In this document: positions 12,116 to 22,756 of the stretch, piece after piece
Layout: the number at the start of each line of letters is the position of its first letter
Position numbering within the stretch: the stretch's first letter is position 1
Assembly: GCA_021234155.1 (NCBI GenBank)
Contig: JAJEKV010000071.1
Coordinates: 3,222,483-3,286,482, forward strand
DNA from: Isoetes taiwanensis
Taxonomy: Eukaryota > Streptophyta > Lycopodiopsida > Isoetales > Isoetaceae
Direction of reading: 5' to 3'
Length of the DNA stretch: 64,000 nucleotides
The notes under the pieces: model-generated
What the model saw: only the letters and a program-made list of their open reading frames with translations
What the model was told of the DNA's origin: nothing
Databases searched by the model: none
Position numbers and translations under genes: made by a program

Positions 12116-13660
12116 CAGATGACAAAACATGATGTGCGTTTCTATGAGATATTCTAGAAAGATCGAAGGAATAGTTCGTGTGCCCAGCCTTTCATTGCCT
12201 CAGGTACATCTTGCAATTATCTTTTATTCAAAATGTGACTGGGTGCTTCCTTAACGATGGTTCATAGTGAGGATATTGGATATAGATAAGTTTTTTTTTT
12301 GTCATGGCTTTTGAAAAAGCAAGTTATCCTCTTTTAGGTTCTAGCTCTTGAGAACTTACTCATTTTAGCTTCAAAAATTGCACATTTACCCTCATGACAC
12401 TGGATATCATTTATGGAATCTATAGCAAGTGTCAAAGTCATGTATCCCACAATTGAAAAAGTAAGAGTTGGCAAGAGATTTGTGGTATGAACGCCTTAGA
12501 TGCGCAGGTAGATATGTCAAATGCTTAGGCCAAGAGTGGGGTGCAATATGTATCTACTTTAACTGATGAAAGTTGTATGAACATTAGTTTACTAGGTACA
12601 TTGTTGCACAGAATCATCCCTCTGTGTTTAATGACTGGACTATTATGTCGCATTCCAGAGCCATCTCATCTGCTGCACTCTAGAGCCTTTCTTCTGTTGT
12701 GAACTAGGTAAGGTTCAGATTGATTTCTTTTTGGGATATTGTTTCTCTGGGATAGACCAACATTTGTTGAGCCTTAGGCATCTAGGTTCTTGCATAGTAT
12801 TTGTTCAATAGTAGGGTCCTCACGTTCGATGCATGCAACCATATACCGATTCATGGCGTGATCTCTCCAGCCTTTGTCTTCTCCCATTCCATAAACTATT
12901 AGCGAGAAGGTATCTCACCTATTAATCTTCATGTTTATGACATCTTTGAGTGAGCTTGGTTGGCTGGGCAGACATTATTTATTCTTTGCCAAACACAATC
13001 TCTAAGCTGCATAGTCATTTAACCGATGTTTTGCCTTTCTACATGAAAGTGCCAAGTGATAACTCGAAATTCTATACTTACCGTGAAAAGTTCCAAATTA
13101 AGTCCTCAGTAGTTTTGCCATTGCGGTTACTTGCCACCTTTCGACTTGATAGTCGATCATTCATGTCATGGATCCCCCAGTTCATTTGCTTTTGGTGTTC
13201 CTCTCAGAAATTCTATAAGATTTTTAAATTCCTTTGTATTGGAGTATCCAAGCTTCAACCTTGCCAAATCCCTATTGCGGGGGGATGTAAACACTAAATT
13301 TCAGCGACTTTTAGACTTATGTGTATTCTTTTTTCAGCATTGTATTATGCCTTTATGATGATAACTACCTTCTTCAGGTCTTTTTCGTTCATTTTGCAAG
13401 GGAAATCAGTCTTCTTTCTTTTTTCTATTTAGGGTTTTTTATTGTTTGATGAGAAAATGCTTGATAGAGGACTGGGCTCTAGCAGGTGATATTACGTGGC
13501 ATGCAGTAACTGCTATGATATGTGTATTGACTCACTTTACTTCGTTATATTTTGATCTCTCAAGTATAACATCTTCACGCCATGTTCAACAAAAATTGAA
13601 GGTGCTATTTGATCTAGATTATGGAGACCCAGACATATCGATTAGCATGGCTGTATCATA

Positions 13661-13748
13661 GGTTTGAGTTGATGTTGGAACAAAGTTTATGCAAATAATC
13701 TTATGGGTTTGAGTTGACATTGGAACGAAGTTTATGCAAATAATCTCA
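13661..13748. repeat. Tandem duplication, period about 45 bp
   Basis: GGTTTGAGTTGATGTTGGAA and its continuation to AATAATCT recur after about 45 bases with a few substitutions. Confidence 0.75.
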
Positions 13749-13833
13749 GGTAACGTGTCACCCTATTCACATCTTTATAAGGCTAATTCATGAGGGCATT
13801 CATGTCTACTCCAACATTTGTAAACACATCACA

Positions 13834-14560
13834 GTTTGTAGATGATGCTCAACTGCAGACAACAACAGGTATACCAAATATTTTGCTACTCCCAACAGAA
13901 TCTCCTGCTATTACTGTTGCTTCCTGACACAGTTCAACCTGCCATGCTTTGTGGGTAGGATTCAAAGGACATTCATGTCTACTCCAAAATTTTGTTGCGC
14001 TGGCTTGCATTATAAAATGTTGATTCATAGCATGCAAGTTACTCCTTCTAGCAGATTAATTGTCCAACTCTTAAAACACAGGGAAGCTTGCATTATAGCT
14101 CAATCATGATGCAACTCGATATGAGCAAATACATGCCACCATCAGAGTGCAAGAATAAAATGTTTCTCTAGAGTTACTATTGCTTCTAGCAGATCGGTTG
14201 TCCTGCTCTTAAAACACTGTGTACGGATCTTCGACGTTATTGGTAATGTCTATAGATACTACTGAAAATATCTCAGTCGCTTAATTTCCTTAGCTTCAAT
14301 CATGTTCTCTTTTTGAGTTGAAAGGTCTTTTGAAATTTGTATTCGATTTCAAATTAGTATTTTTTACAACAGGCTTAACTGCATCAGAGTTTTTCACATG
14401 ATGCTCAAGTACAGATAACAGGTATATACCAAATATTTTGCTACTCATAGTTTGCACACAATGCTCGGGTGTAGACAACAGATATACCAAATATTTTGCT
14501 ATTCTCATCAGAAGCTCCTGCCATTACTATGAGTGCTGCTAATCAAAAACTAATTTCTCA
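13834..14560 (+). repeat. Coding-like segment present three times (degenerate)
   Basis: A segment translating as DAQLQTTTGIPNILLLPTES begins near 13836 and recurs in altered form near 14396 and 14457. The third copy reads on as PAITMSAANQKLISHVV. The first copy ends at a stop after PAITVAS. The three share the nucleotide core ATACCAAATATTTTGCTA. They look like duplicated exon-derived sequence. I do not recognise the source protein. Confidence 0.5.
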
Positions 14561-15654
14561 TGTTGTTGCAGGCAATTCCTCAGGTTTATGCAACACTTAT
14601 GAATTCAAAGAGAGAGACTGAGTTAGGTTATCAGAGTATTACCATGAAACCCAGGGTATTTACTCAAGCTTTATTGCCTGGGCTTTGATGACACAGACAT
14701 CAAACATGTATAGAACTTTGATTTTGCAATAACTAGAGAAACTAAATGAAAAATTCCTCTACTCATAATGCTGGGTTGATTCGTACTCATACTACTAGGC
14801 TCATTTGTCAAGATGAAGCCTTGTGGAGAGGTAGTTAACCCGTGTCTACTAGACAGAAATGAAAAGTTCATTATTTTGTAATTAGAGTTGCAAACATTAT
14901 AATTAGGTTGCAATATGTACAATAAATTCTGATGGTTTGGCCACTTTGTTGGATATGAGCGACAATGAATTTTGTGCATGTTTGCACGTAGAGAAACAAT
15001 CAATTAGTCTCCACATGACCATAGTCATAAATTGTTTTACATTGTGCTTGGGTTTCTCGAGCTATCTTTGGGTTATCTGGGGCAATGCAGACCAAGAGTG
15101 GATTGAGTGAGAATTTGTAGTTTAAGAAACGGAAATGTTCTATTGTAAACCAAGAACATCTTTAGGAGCATAGCACCATACTTATCATCCTTCTTTTCAT
15201 CAAATTTTGTTTTCATATTTGTGGATAATGTATGCCTAATAGGCAACAATGGAAAAATAAACAAGTAGTAATTTGTTTGAAAAGTTGATAATTGGGTGAG
15301 ACAATCCAAGCTTTGTGAAATGGAAGCAATGTATTTGAGGAGTTGTGCATTGTTGAGATAGATGAACTATAACAAGTTACTATTGATGTTGTAAATAATA
15401 ACCACATTCTTTAGTGCTCCTAATCAACGTCGCCTTACATAGTTTAGAATCTCTAAGCTTATGCTTCCTCAAAGTGTGTGTATTTTACTCATTTGCAAAC
15501 AAATGATTCGAACATTATTATAGAACTCTCTAAAATATGTTCTCCTTGCGAATATTATTTCACATAAAGACCGATTAGTAAAACCATACATTATTAATTC
15601 TAATAATAGCAAGAAGAATTCTAAGAATGAACCACATCTCTTATAAAGACAAAT

Positions 15655-15838
15655 GATTTACAAACAACTTGCATTATATATTGAGCAACCCACAAACAAA
15701 CTTAATGTTAGCTATATAAACCATCAACAAAACCAACTAGATCAATGATTTACAAAAAACTTGGACAATATAATGAATACCCACAACAAACTTATTATTA
15801 GCTATATAAACCATCAACAAAACCAACTAGACCATGAA
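15655..15838. repeat. Tandem duplication, period about 92 bp
   Basis: Both units begin ATTTACAAA and end in CATCAACAAAACCAACTAGA. Non-coding, AT-rich, within the Helitron-like insertion. Confidence 0.8.
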
Positions 15839-16365
15839 GGCACAAACCAAACATATCTAAGTAATCACAACATAAAAGCCCACTCAATGCTAAAAACATC
15901 ACCGATGCTTAACAATAAGTTTCAGATTATCTAATCAATCTTGCAACCTTGCTAACTCATTCTACATTGACCCTAGAAAAAATCCATCAATGAGCTTATT
16001 TACAATTTCAACGTAAAATGGAATGTAAGAAATTGAAATATATGCATATAATGCCAATTCTTTAATATCCACTCCTTAAATATCTCGGTGAAGGGCACAT
16101 GGGCAAAATCCATTACTCTTATGCAAAAAATGTATTCTCATGATGGAAATTGGTCAGTGACCACATTCTCAAGATGAACCTTCATTGCACAAATTCAAAG
16201 TTGCAATCATTCGATTCATGCTCTCATGAACATTTGTCAAGCATAGAGTACACTATCTTTAAACGATACAGGCTAAAATCATCTCCCTTCTCTCATTTCT
16301 ATTCTTTCAAATTTTAACAAGGTGTTTTAAGATATGTACAACTTCATGGCTACAATATAATCATA

Positions 16366-16399
16366 TTTATGCCCGGCAACGCCGGGCACACGTTACTAG
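16366..16399 (+). mobile_element. Helitron-type 3' terminus (plus strand)
   Basis: A 6-bp GC hairpin (CCCGGC, loop AAC, GCCGGG; 16372-16386) is followed nine bases later by CTAG (16396-16399) and a host T at 16400. The L1 reading frame resumes immediately to the right, which independently confirms this base as an insertion edge. Confidence 0.75.
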
Positions 16400-17085
16400 T
16401 ATATATTTAAAGCTTAATCGAGAATATTGCGGCCGCTTTTGAAGGCTTATATTGGGCAAGAAAGACACGTCAAAGGGTGCTATATCTAAAGCTTGATTTT
16501 AGAAAGGGATATGACAATGTGAGTTGGCCCCTTTTTGGCGTTGCTTGCTTTTGGCTGTGGACAGGAATTCACCAGCATTATTGCAAAATTGTCGAATGTC
16601 ACATGCATCTATGTTAGTTTTTGGAGAGACTTTCTCTGTTTTTTATATAAGTAGTGGTGTTACGCAAGGGGCCCTCTGGCGCCTATTCTTTTTAAAGTTA
16701 TTGTAGAAGGACTATCTCAAGTGTTATCGGTAGCTATGGAAGATTAGGTTATAATAGGGCTACAAATAACAGATGGCTCGCAGCAAATTTGTAACTAATA
16801 TGCAGATAATACATTCTTATTTTCAGAAGCCTCAGTTTATTAGATCTATATAACATCAGGTTGTTTTCTCAAATGGAGCAAGTGTCAGCCATTTTGGCCA
16901 TTAGATCAGCCTCCATGGGGGGCTAAAAATGCAGAACTTTACGTTGCACAGTAAGATATTAGTTTGCAAATTCATGCAAAACTTCTTCAGCAAGACTTGA
17001 AGTCCCCAGCCCTTGAGCTTCTACAACAATCATTAGTTTTATTGCACGTTGTGCGAAAAGCCTCTTCATGAAGCACATTTGCTCT
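16400..17085 (+). mobile_element. L1-type LINE, part 2 of 3 (RT core)
   Basis: Starts with ENIAAAFEGLYWARK and YLKLDFRKGYDNVSW, matching the minus-strand L1 of this window (VAAAYEGLNWAR, YLKLDFAKAYDSVDW). The catalytic box is altered to YADNTFLF and many stops are present. Past about 16935 the L1 similarity fades; the last ~150 bases before the next element are unassigned. The right limit is approximate. Confidence 0.75.
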
Positions 17086-17274
17086 GGGCCATATCAAATT
17101 CTGTTGCAGGAGACGGGCTTGTTGCCTCTTCAGAGGGCAGCCCTTGATTGCCACATCATCTACTTTTAGAAGATGGTCAATATGGACGATGCTCTTCTCC
17201 CTAACCATACCGTGGCATTGGGGCCGTAACGCCTCAAGGCCTGGAGGGAAAAAAGAGCTCAGTAGCTGGCAGTA
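17086..17274 (+). mobile_element. LINE-A fragment, left piece
   Basis: Reads GPYQILLQETGLLPLQRAAL and then VNMDDALLPN, the same region as YAILLQETGFWPLQ and HHMDDVRYPV in the LINE-A copies at 8.5 and 29.1 kb. It is inserted in the L1 and is itself interrupted at 17274 by an LTR. Confidence 0.7.
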
Positions 17275-18549
17275 TGACGTTTCCCTAAAATATTTGGTGT
17301 ATATATATACTTTCCTTTTGCTAGGGTCTAATCTAGCCTACCTTCGTAGCCTTGTATACCTTAGTGTAGAGAAGGGAACATGGCTAAGTCATTATACATA
17401 ACGTAGCCAACCTTAGCATAACATAGCAGCCCTAGGAGCATGTGCACCAGAAGGAGTGGGAGCTAACCTGAACCACTCACTGAGCGATCGAGATGTAAGT
17501 TCCTTCGAAGCAGGTATTTGGTTCCTTGGGAGATCATTTGGAAGTTAGGATTCTAGATGAGTTAGCATTTCTTATCTCTAGTAGAGCCATTCTAAAACCC
17601 TCAGCTTGGATCTTGAACCCTAATCAATGAACCCTAATTGTAAGTTAGATGCATGTGATTAGGATTAGATGTTATTCTCATTATTTATCATGTTATGTAG
17701 ATATATGAGGTTGGGTAATCGTATTTGCACCTCTTGTATTGGGAAGGGGGGGTAGAGACCAGAGTAGCCTTGTTTAGAGGGGGTTCTTGATGAGCATGGC
17801 TATGGGGAACCCGAAGCGAGCTAGGCTTACAACCGGTCACTTCGAGAGGGCCAGGTATGAGTTCGACACTTCCTGGGTCGATGGTGTCGCCCTCACCCTC
17901 AAGAGTTGCAGGTTGTTGGCCTGGCTCTTGTTTTGGGGAGTTCAGTCGGGTAAGGACACGTGTCGCCATGCTCCTGTAGCTGCCTATCGGATCATTGCAT
18001 TCCGGGAAGGGGAGATGCAACCTTTCCTACCTCACTAGACTGGGGAGATGCAACCAGGAGTAGCCTCATGAGCCCAAAAGGTTATGTGTCCAGCAGGTTA
18101 CAGTCACAACAGAGTATGACAGGAGGGGAGATGGAGTAGTCAACCCTAGACATTGTCTATTGCCAGCCCAAGTCATTGTCATAACTTCGTTTGTTCTATC
18201 TTGAAACTCTAGCTGTCAGTCTACTCTCCCCACGAGTCTGAGCCTGGGTAGGAGCTCATATAATGGATGATGTATTGATGACTATGATGGATCTATGGAT
18301 GGATAGATGGTACTACCCTTCGAGGTAGCTGATTGTATTATTCTTGTTAGTGCCAATGTTTATGTTTATGCTTCCGCTGTGATAGCAGCCCATATGGGAA
18401 GGGCGGCGCAAGACACCTTCGTGTCCCCTTCCCGTACCCTGGCCATCCTAGGTGCATGACAGACAGAGGGCCCATATGGCAGGTGTGCTAGATGGGGGAT
18501 TTCCTGCGAGATATACGACGAGGCGTCGTATGTTTGGTGGAGAGCATCA
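17275..18549 (+). repeat. Solo LTR, distant relative of the 40-53 kb element
   Basis: Begins TGACGTTTCC and ends ATCA. It parallels, in order, blocks of the two LTRs at 40.1 and 51.4 kb: CACCTCTTGT followed by a G-rich run and GTAGAGACC, then CTAGGCTTA, GGAGATGCAACC, AGTAGCCTCAT, and CAGAGGGCC near the end. The flanks carry a near-perfect 5-bp duplication, CAGTA (17270-17274) and CAATA (18550-18554). LINE-A coding sequence continues on both sides. This is what recombination between the two LTRs of an inserted element leaves behind. Internal sequence, PBS and polypurine tract are absent. Confidence 0.75.
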
Positions 18550-18773
18550 CAATAAGTGCATACATGTGCAAACAAAGGCAAATCACCATAGCTTGAGGCA
18601 ATACCTTGATGCTTGCGTCCTCAGCAAGCTTTGGGATGATAATGCCTTTGAACAGGTCGAGATAGCACACTACCAGCACTACATAAACCTTTTTAACCTG
18701 GACAGTAATAAGTCTGTTGCGCGTCTTAATTGGGTCTCATAGGCCGATTGGTTTCTATTCTATTCTATAGATT
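18550..18773 (+). mobile_element. LINE-A fragment, right piece with tail
   Basis: Encodes SLRQYLDACVLSKLWDD and AHYQHYIN, matching QYLNGRFSQKIWDALL and HYHAHIN-type residues of the 29.3 kb copy. It then jumps (internal deletion) to the conserved 3' end with the GGCC-GATT-GGTT hairpin and a short TATTC tail (about 18758-18773). Confidence 0.7.
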
Positions 18774-19708
18774 GAGTCCTTGCAAAGGAGCCTCGCCAAT
18801 AAACGAATTCAAAGCAGATGTACTGCGCCAGGTATATCCTACATTGGAGATTGGTATCAATGTCGAGTACATCGCTCTTGGAATTCATTTCAAAGCGGGT
18901 TTAACTTAAAAGCATGGGACAAATACTGGACAATATATACCACTTTTTGCCTATCCACATGTAGATACTTTCTGCTTATTTTATGAAAATCTTGATAAAA
19001 ACATTTTGTTTCAAAGGCATACAAGATACTGCATGCGAATGAAATGATAAGCTTTCCTTCCCAATGGGGGATAGCATTAGAAGATGACCAAGTCGCTCAA
19101 GTTTGAAAATGGGTCTGGAAGAGCCACTTGCCACCAAAGACATCCACAATGCTACATATGGCGAATTTCTCACAAAGCAAACAGGATCAATGTATTAGCG
19201 AGCAAGTTCAACCGTGATGTCTCACCAAGTTGTCCAGTGTGCAGCAGGAAGAAGCAATAATTTAACACTGTTTCATGCAGTGTTGGGAACAACATCCAGT
19301 GTGGGACAAATTGAAGCAAGTGTTGGAAACTTCTCTTTCAAAAAAGGAGCTTTTATTAGTCATGTATCCATCATCTTGGCAAGATCGAAAGAGAGTTGAT
19401 TTGAACTTATGCAAAGGATGGCTTATATGGAAGAGGCGGAGAAAATTGGTGTTCTTCCAGGAATATACCCACCGTAATAGCTTATTACCCTTGTTGAAAT
19501 AAAAGGTTTGATAATATCTTGTAGCATTAGAGGAGAGTGGGCATCCCAAGCCTATGACTCACTTTTATCACTCATGTAAAAGTTAAGTTTCATGGCTATG
19601 TGGCTATCTTTACATAGACAAATATGTTATGTAGGTATATGATATCACGTGGCATATGTATGTAATTGATGAGCTCCATTTAATCTGATTCATCAAAAAA
19701 AAAAAAAG
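18774..19708 (+). mobile_element. L1-type LINE, part 3 of 3 with poly(A)
   Basis: The end of L1 ORF2: a tract giving ELLLVMYPSSWQDRKRVDLN and GWLIWKRRRKLVFFQEY matches VLLSVYPSSWDKLAKRAFHL and AWIIWS in the minus-strand L1. An upstream tract retains SYIGDWYQ. After the stop there is a short 3' UTR and 13 A's (19695-19707), the usual L1 tail. Heavily decayed. Confidence 0.8.
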
Positions 19709-19799
19709 TGTCCATATATGACAAAAATCGAGTTGGTTAAAAAACTTCATGGTTGAGTAGGTTCTTCACGTGTAGAAGGAAAGGAAATTTCACAATTAC

Positions 19800-20340
19800 A
19801 AAAGAGGGCCTAACACAACGAAAAAGGTGCTCCAATACCCTATAAAATACCCCGCAAAAATGGCTATAAAATCCTCCTTTTTCGTCGAAGAACAGGGGAT
19901 AAAATGTATTTTTCGAATCGGGGTATTTGGCCACAATCCCCCTTTTCCTCATTTGTATGATAATACCCCGTTATGCTGGTGTCGCAATCCCCCAGTCAAA
20001 GAATGTGAATCGATACCCTGTTATAATTCGTAAGATAATACCCTATTCAGATAATACCTTATTTCAAATCATACCCTATTATCATTTGCAAAATAATACA
20101 CCGTTTCAAATAATACCCCATTCCAAATAATTCCCTGTTTTAAATAATACCCCATTCCAAAATAATTCCCTGTTTTAAATAGTACCCCATTTCAAATAAT
20201 TCCCTGTTTCAAATAATACCCCATTAATAACATACCCTGTTTCAAATAACATACCCTGTTATCATTCGTAAGATAATACCCTATGACATCATTCATAAGA
20301 AAATACCCTGTTCTCATTTATAAATTAATATATTTCAAAA
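19800..20340. repeat. Degenerate minisatellite, unit about 18-20 bp
   Basis: Dozens of short words alternate: AATACCCTGTTTCAAAT and AATTCCCTGTTTTAAAT, with variants that end CCCCATT. The period is about 18-20 bp and copies are mutually diverged. Similar wording (ATTCCC, ATACCCC, ATTCGCAAATT) appears at 29990-30290 and, more weakly, at 27500-27620. Confidence 0.7.
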
Positions 20341-22756
20341 ATAAGTTGATAAGTAACAACTTGAGCAGAGCTAATCAGTAACAAATTGACAAATCTTTTT
20401 ATTATTTCAAAAACAACAGTAATAAACTGATCAAATTACACACTACAAATGAAATCTCAATACACACTATAAATCTACACACTTTCAGCAGAGCATGGTG
20501 GCCAAAAGATGACCACACAGCTCAGCAACATCTCAGACTTTGATGCCAATCCATGAAGAGATGTTGGAGATGTCCCTCCATTTTGGCACAAAAATTTCCA
20601 GCCTCTATTGTTGCGCTAGAAACACAAACGCAGACAGAAAAAGAGAAACAACTCTAGCTCTTACCTGCAAGACCATGATAGCTCAGATACATTTTCAATG
20701 GAATGGGTGCGAATAGTTTCTTCCTCATTATTATTATCAATAATGAAAATCAGAAATGGAAAACGGAAGCAATAAGTAGTATAAGACATTCTAATATATT
20801 ACATAAACTCCATCGACTTTGATGCTAATCACTGAAGGCATGTCCTTGCAGATATTGTCACTTAAAATAGAATTAATGTTTACCTTTTGAAGCAGCAAGA
20901 AAACACATATGTGCAGCTCCTCCATGAGATTCTTGTGAGAATCATGATGTCCAGATGTTCCGGTCCGGATCTGACTAACATGGTTGCAAATGAATATACA
21001 GCACTGGTTATGAGCCTGTAAATTAATGATATAACAAAATTTTGCATTGTCATTGCTCGAAATGACAGGATATGCATGTAGAAACATAAAGAAAAATTTA
21101 ATCGACCAAAGGTGCTATTAAATACCTGTGTCCTCAGCAGAGATGAACATTCAGGAAAGGCTCCTAGAAAGGCATGGTTGAACTGTAGAAGCAGCATCAA
21201 TAATGATCTTTGCATAGTAGAGCTTTTGATTTCGGATTCGGTACATGCAAAAGCTATTATGGATGTGTATAGGGTTTAGAAAGCTTCTATACGCTAGAAC
21301 GAAACCCGCTGCTATAGCCAAGTGCCAAAACTCGCTGCTAGAAGCCCGAAACTCAATCTGGAAGTAAGAAAAGACCTTAAGAACTTTAACAATCCTGCAG
21401 TAACAAAAATGCTAGAATGCCATTTATGATCAATAGTTGAAATGTATTTTTTCAGGAAGCAGACCTGTTGTAGGTGGGGCTTTCCTTACCGATGGCCTCC
21501 AGCTCCATCAATCCATTCTTTCCTCCACGATCTTTGCAAGGGTAGGATAGGGTAGCAGAAGCCACAAAACCAGACATTTTCGAGCATTCTAGGAAGCGAG
21601 GGCTTGGCCAAATCCGAAGCTTTTACAGAGTCCGATGTTGGCTGAAGAGGCCATCGCCAGAGCATAATCTTAGCAAAACATCTAAGCGTATTTGGTTTAT
21701 TTGGGAAAGATCTAGGCGCCAGCATATGGATTCAAACCCTAGCTCGTCTTCGAATCGATTCAACAGTGTTTAGGATTGGGAGGAAGCAACATCCGAAGGT
21801 AAAATCTGGACCATCAAACTCACAGGTAAAATCTGAGCCGTCAGATTTAGGGCGCGATTCACAACTGAATGTACCTGGGAGACATTCTGCAGATCGAAGC
21901 CATGTTTGCATTTTTCTTCTTAAGAGTATAAGCGGATTTTTGGTCATTTGTGCACCGCCATAGCCAAAGCTTCAAAAGTAAGTTGTGCCTTTGTTTTCCT
22001 TGTTAAGATTTAAGCTCGGTTTTTCTCTTTGTTTGTAATCGGAAATTTCCCTTTTTGCAGGCAGCCACGGCCATGGTCCTGGCTCCACGTTGAAGCAGAG
22101 GTGCAGAGTTTTTTTTGCAGAGATCTAGAAGAAAAAAAGGATAGGGAAGATGCAGAGTTAAAAAGATCAAAGATGTCTGGGCATGGCGCCTTCAAGACCA
22201 TCGCCAGGACACAGAAAAAAACATTGTCGTCTCCAAGCCGCCGTCGCTGAAGCGCGATTCTGTAAGACGTGCCACATAATTTTCTTAAGTTATTTCCACG
22301 TTAAGAGAATGTATGTTTACCAGACATTCCGGTGTGTCAGGCACGCCTCCGTGCTGACGTGCATTGGCATGCCTTCCACACAGACATTCCTTTATATGTA
22401 ACGTTTCTTCATTGGCACGGTAATGTTCTTTGTTACATCCTTATACACGTAGATGCACACATTTTATAAATTGAATCGAACTGAAATGAATTTAATTTAA
22501 ATCTACACCTCCAAGCCTCTCGCTCGGCAATACAAGTTTTCTTAAGAAAGAACTTCTTTCGCAATTACTTCTTTTGCAATTTAGCCACGGGAAATTGTAT
22601 GCTAAATTTAACCACAGGAAATGTATGCCAAATCTGTATACATGTTAAAAACAAAGCCTTACCTTATCCATTGGCAACCTTGACGGAGCTCCTCACATTG
22701 TCTCACATCGATCCGCAGTCCGCCTTCATCATCGGCTAACAGCTCGCTAACAATTT
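20341..22756. other. No firm gene; possible spliced fragment near 21.7-22.3 kb
   Basis: A GT-AG pair (GTAAGT at about 21979, TTTTTGCAG at about 22061) would remove an 80-odd-base AT-rich intron. The downstream segment contains LEEKKDREDAELKRSKM and a short open stretch starting at an ATG near 22172 (MSGHGAFKTIARTQKKTL) that ends at 22250. Codon-like texture is weak and I recognise no family. On the minus strand near 20830-20870 and 20540-20600 two short, mutually similar peptides (both containing IKV preceded by an ISI- or IGI-type word) hint at duplicated exon debris. The rest shows nothing. Confidence 0.3.

Larger units (their letters stand above)
11054..16399 (+). mobile_element. Helitron-like insertion splitting the L1 (right end firm, left end inferred)
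   Basis: The right edge is a canonical Helitron 3' end directly abutting resumed L1 sequence. The left edge is placed where the L1 alignment breaks; I see no clear TC-start there, so it may be off by tens of bases or hide more than one insertion. No RepHel helicase or replication-initiator motifs were seen, so any Helitron here is non-autonomous. The interior holds AT-rich filler, several short tandem duplications, a pyrimidine-rich leader-like stretch (about 11340-11460) before an open segment (ATG at about 11465, MVDLEHDSGKDGRKQ), and a repeated peptide-like segment at 13834-14560. These could be captured host-gene pieces; none is identified. Confidence 0.5.
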
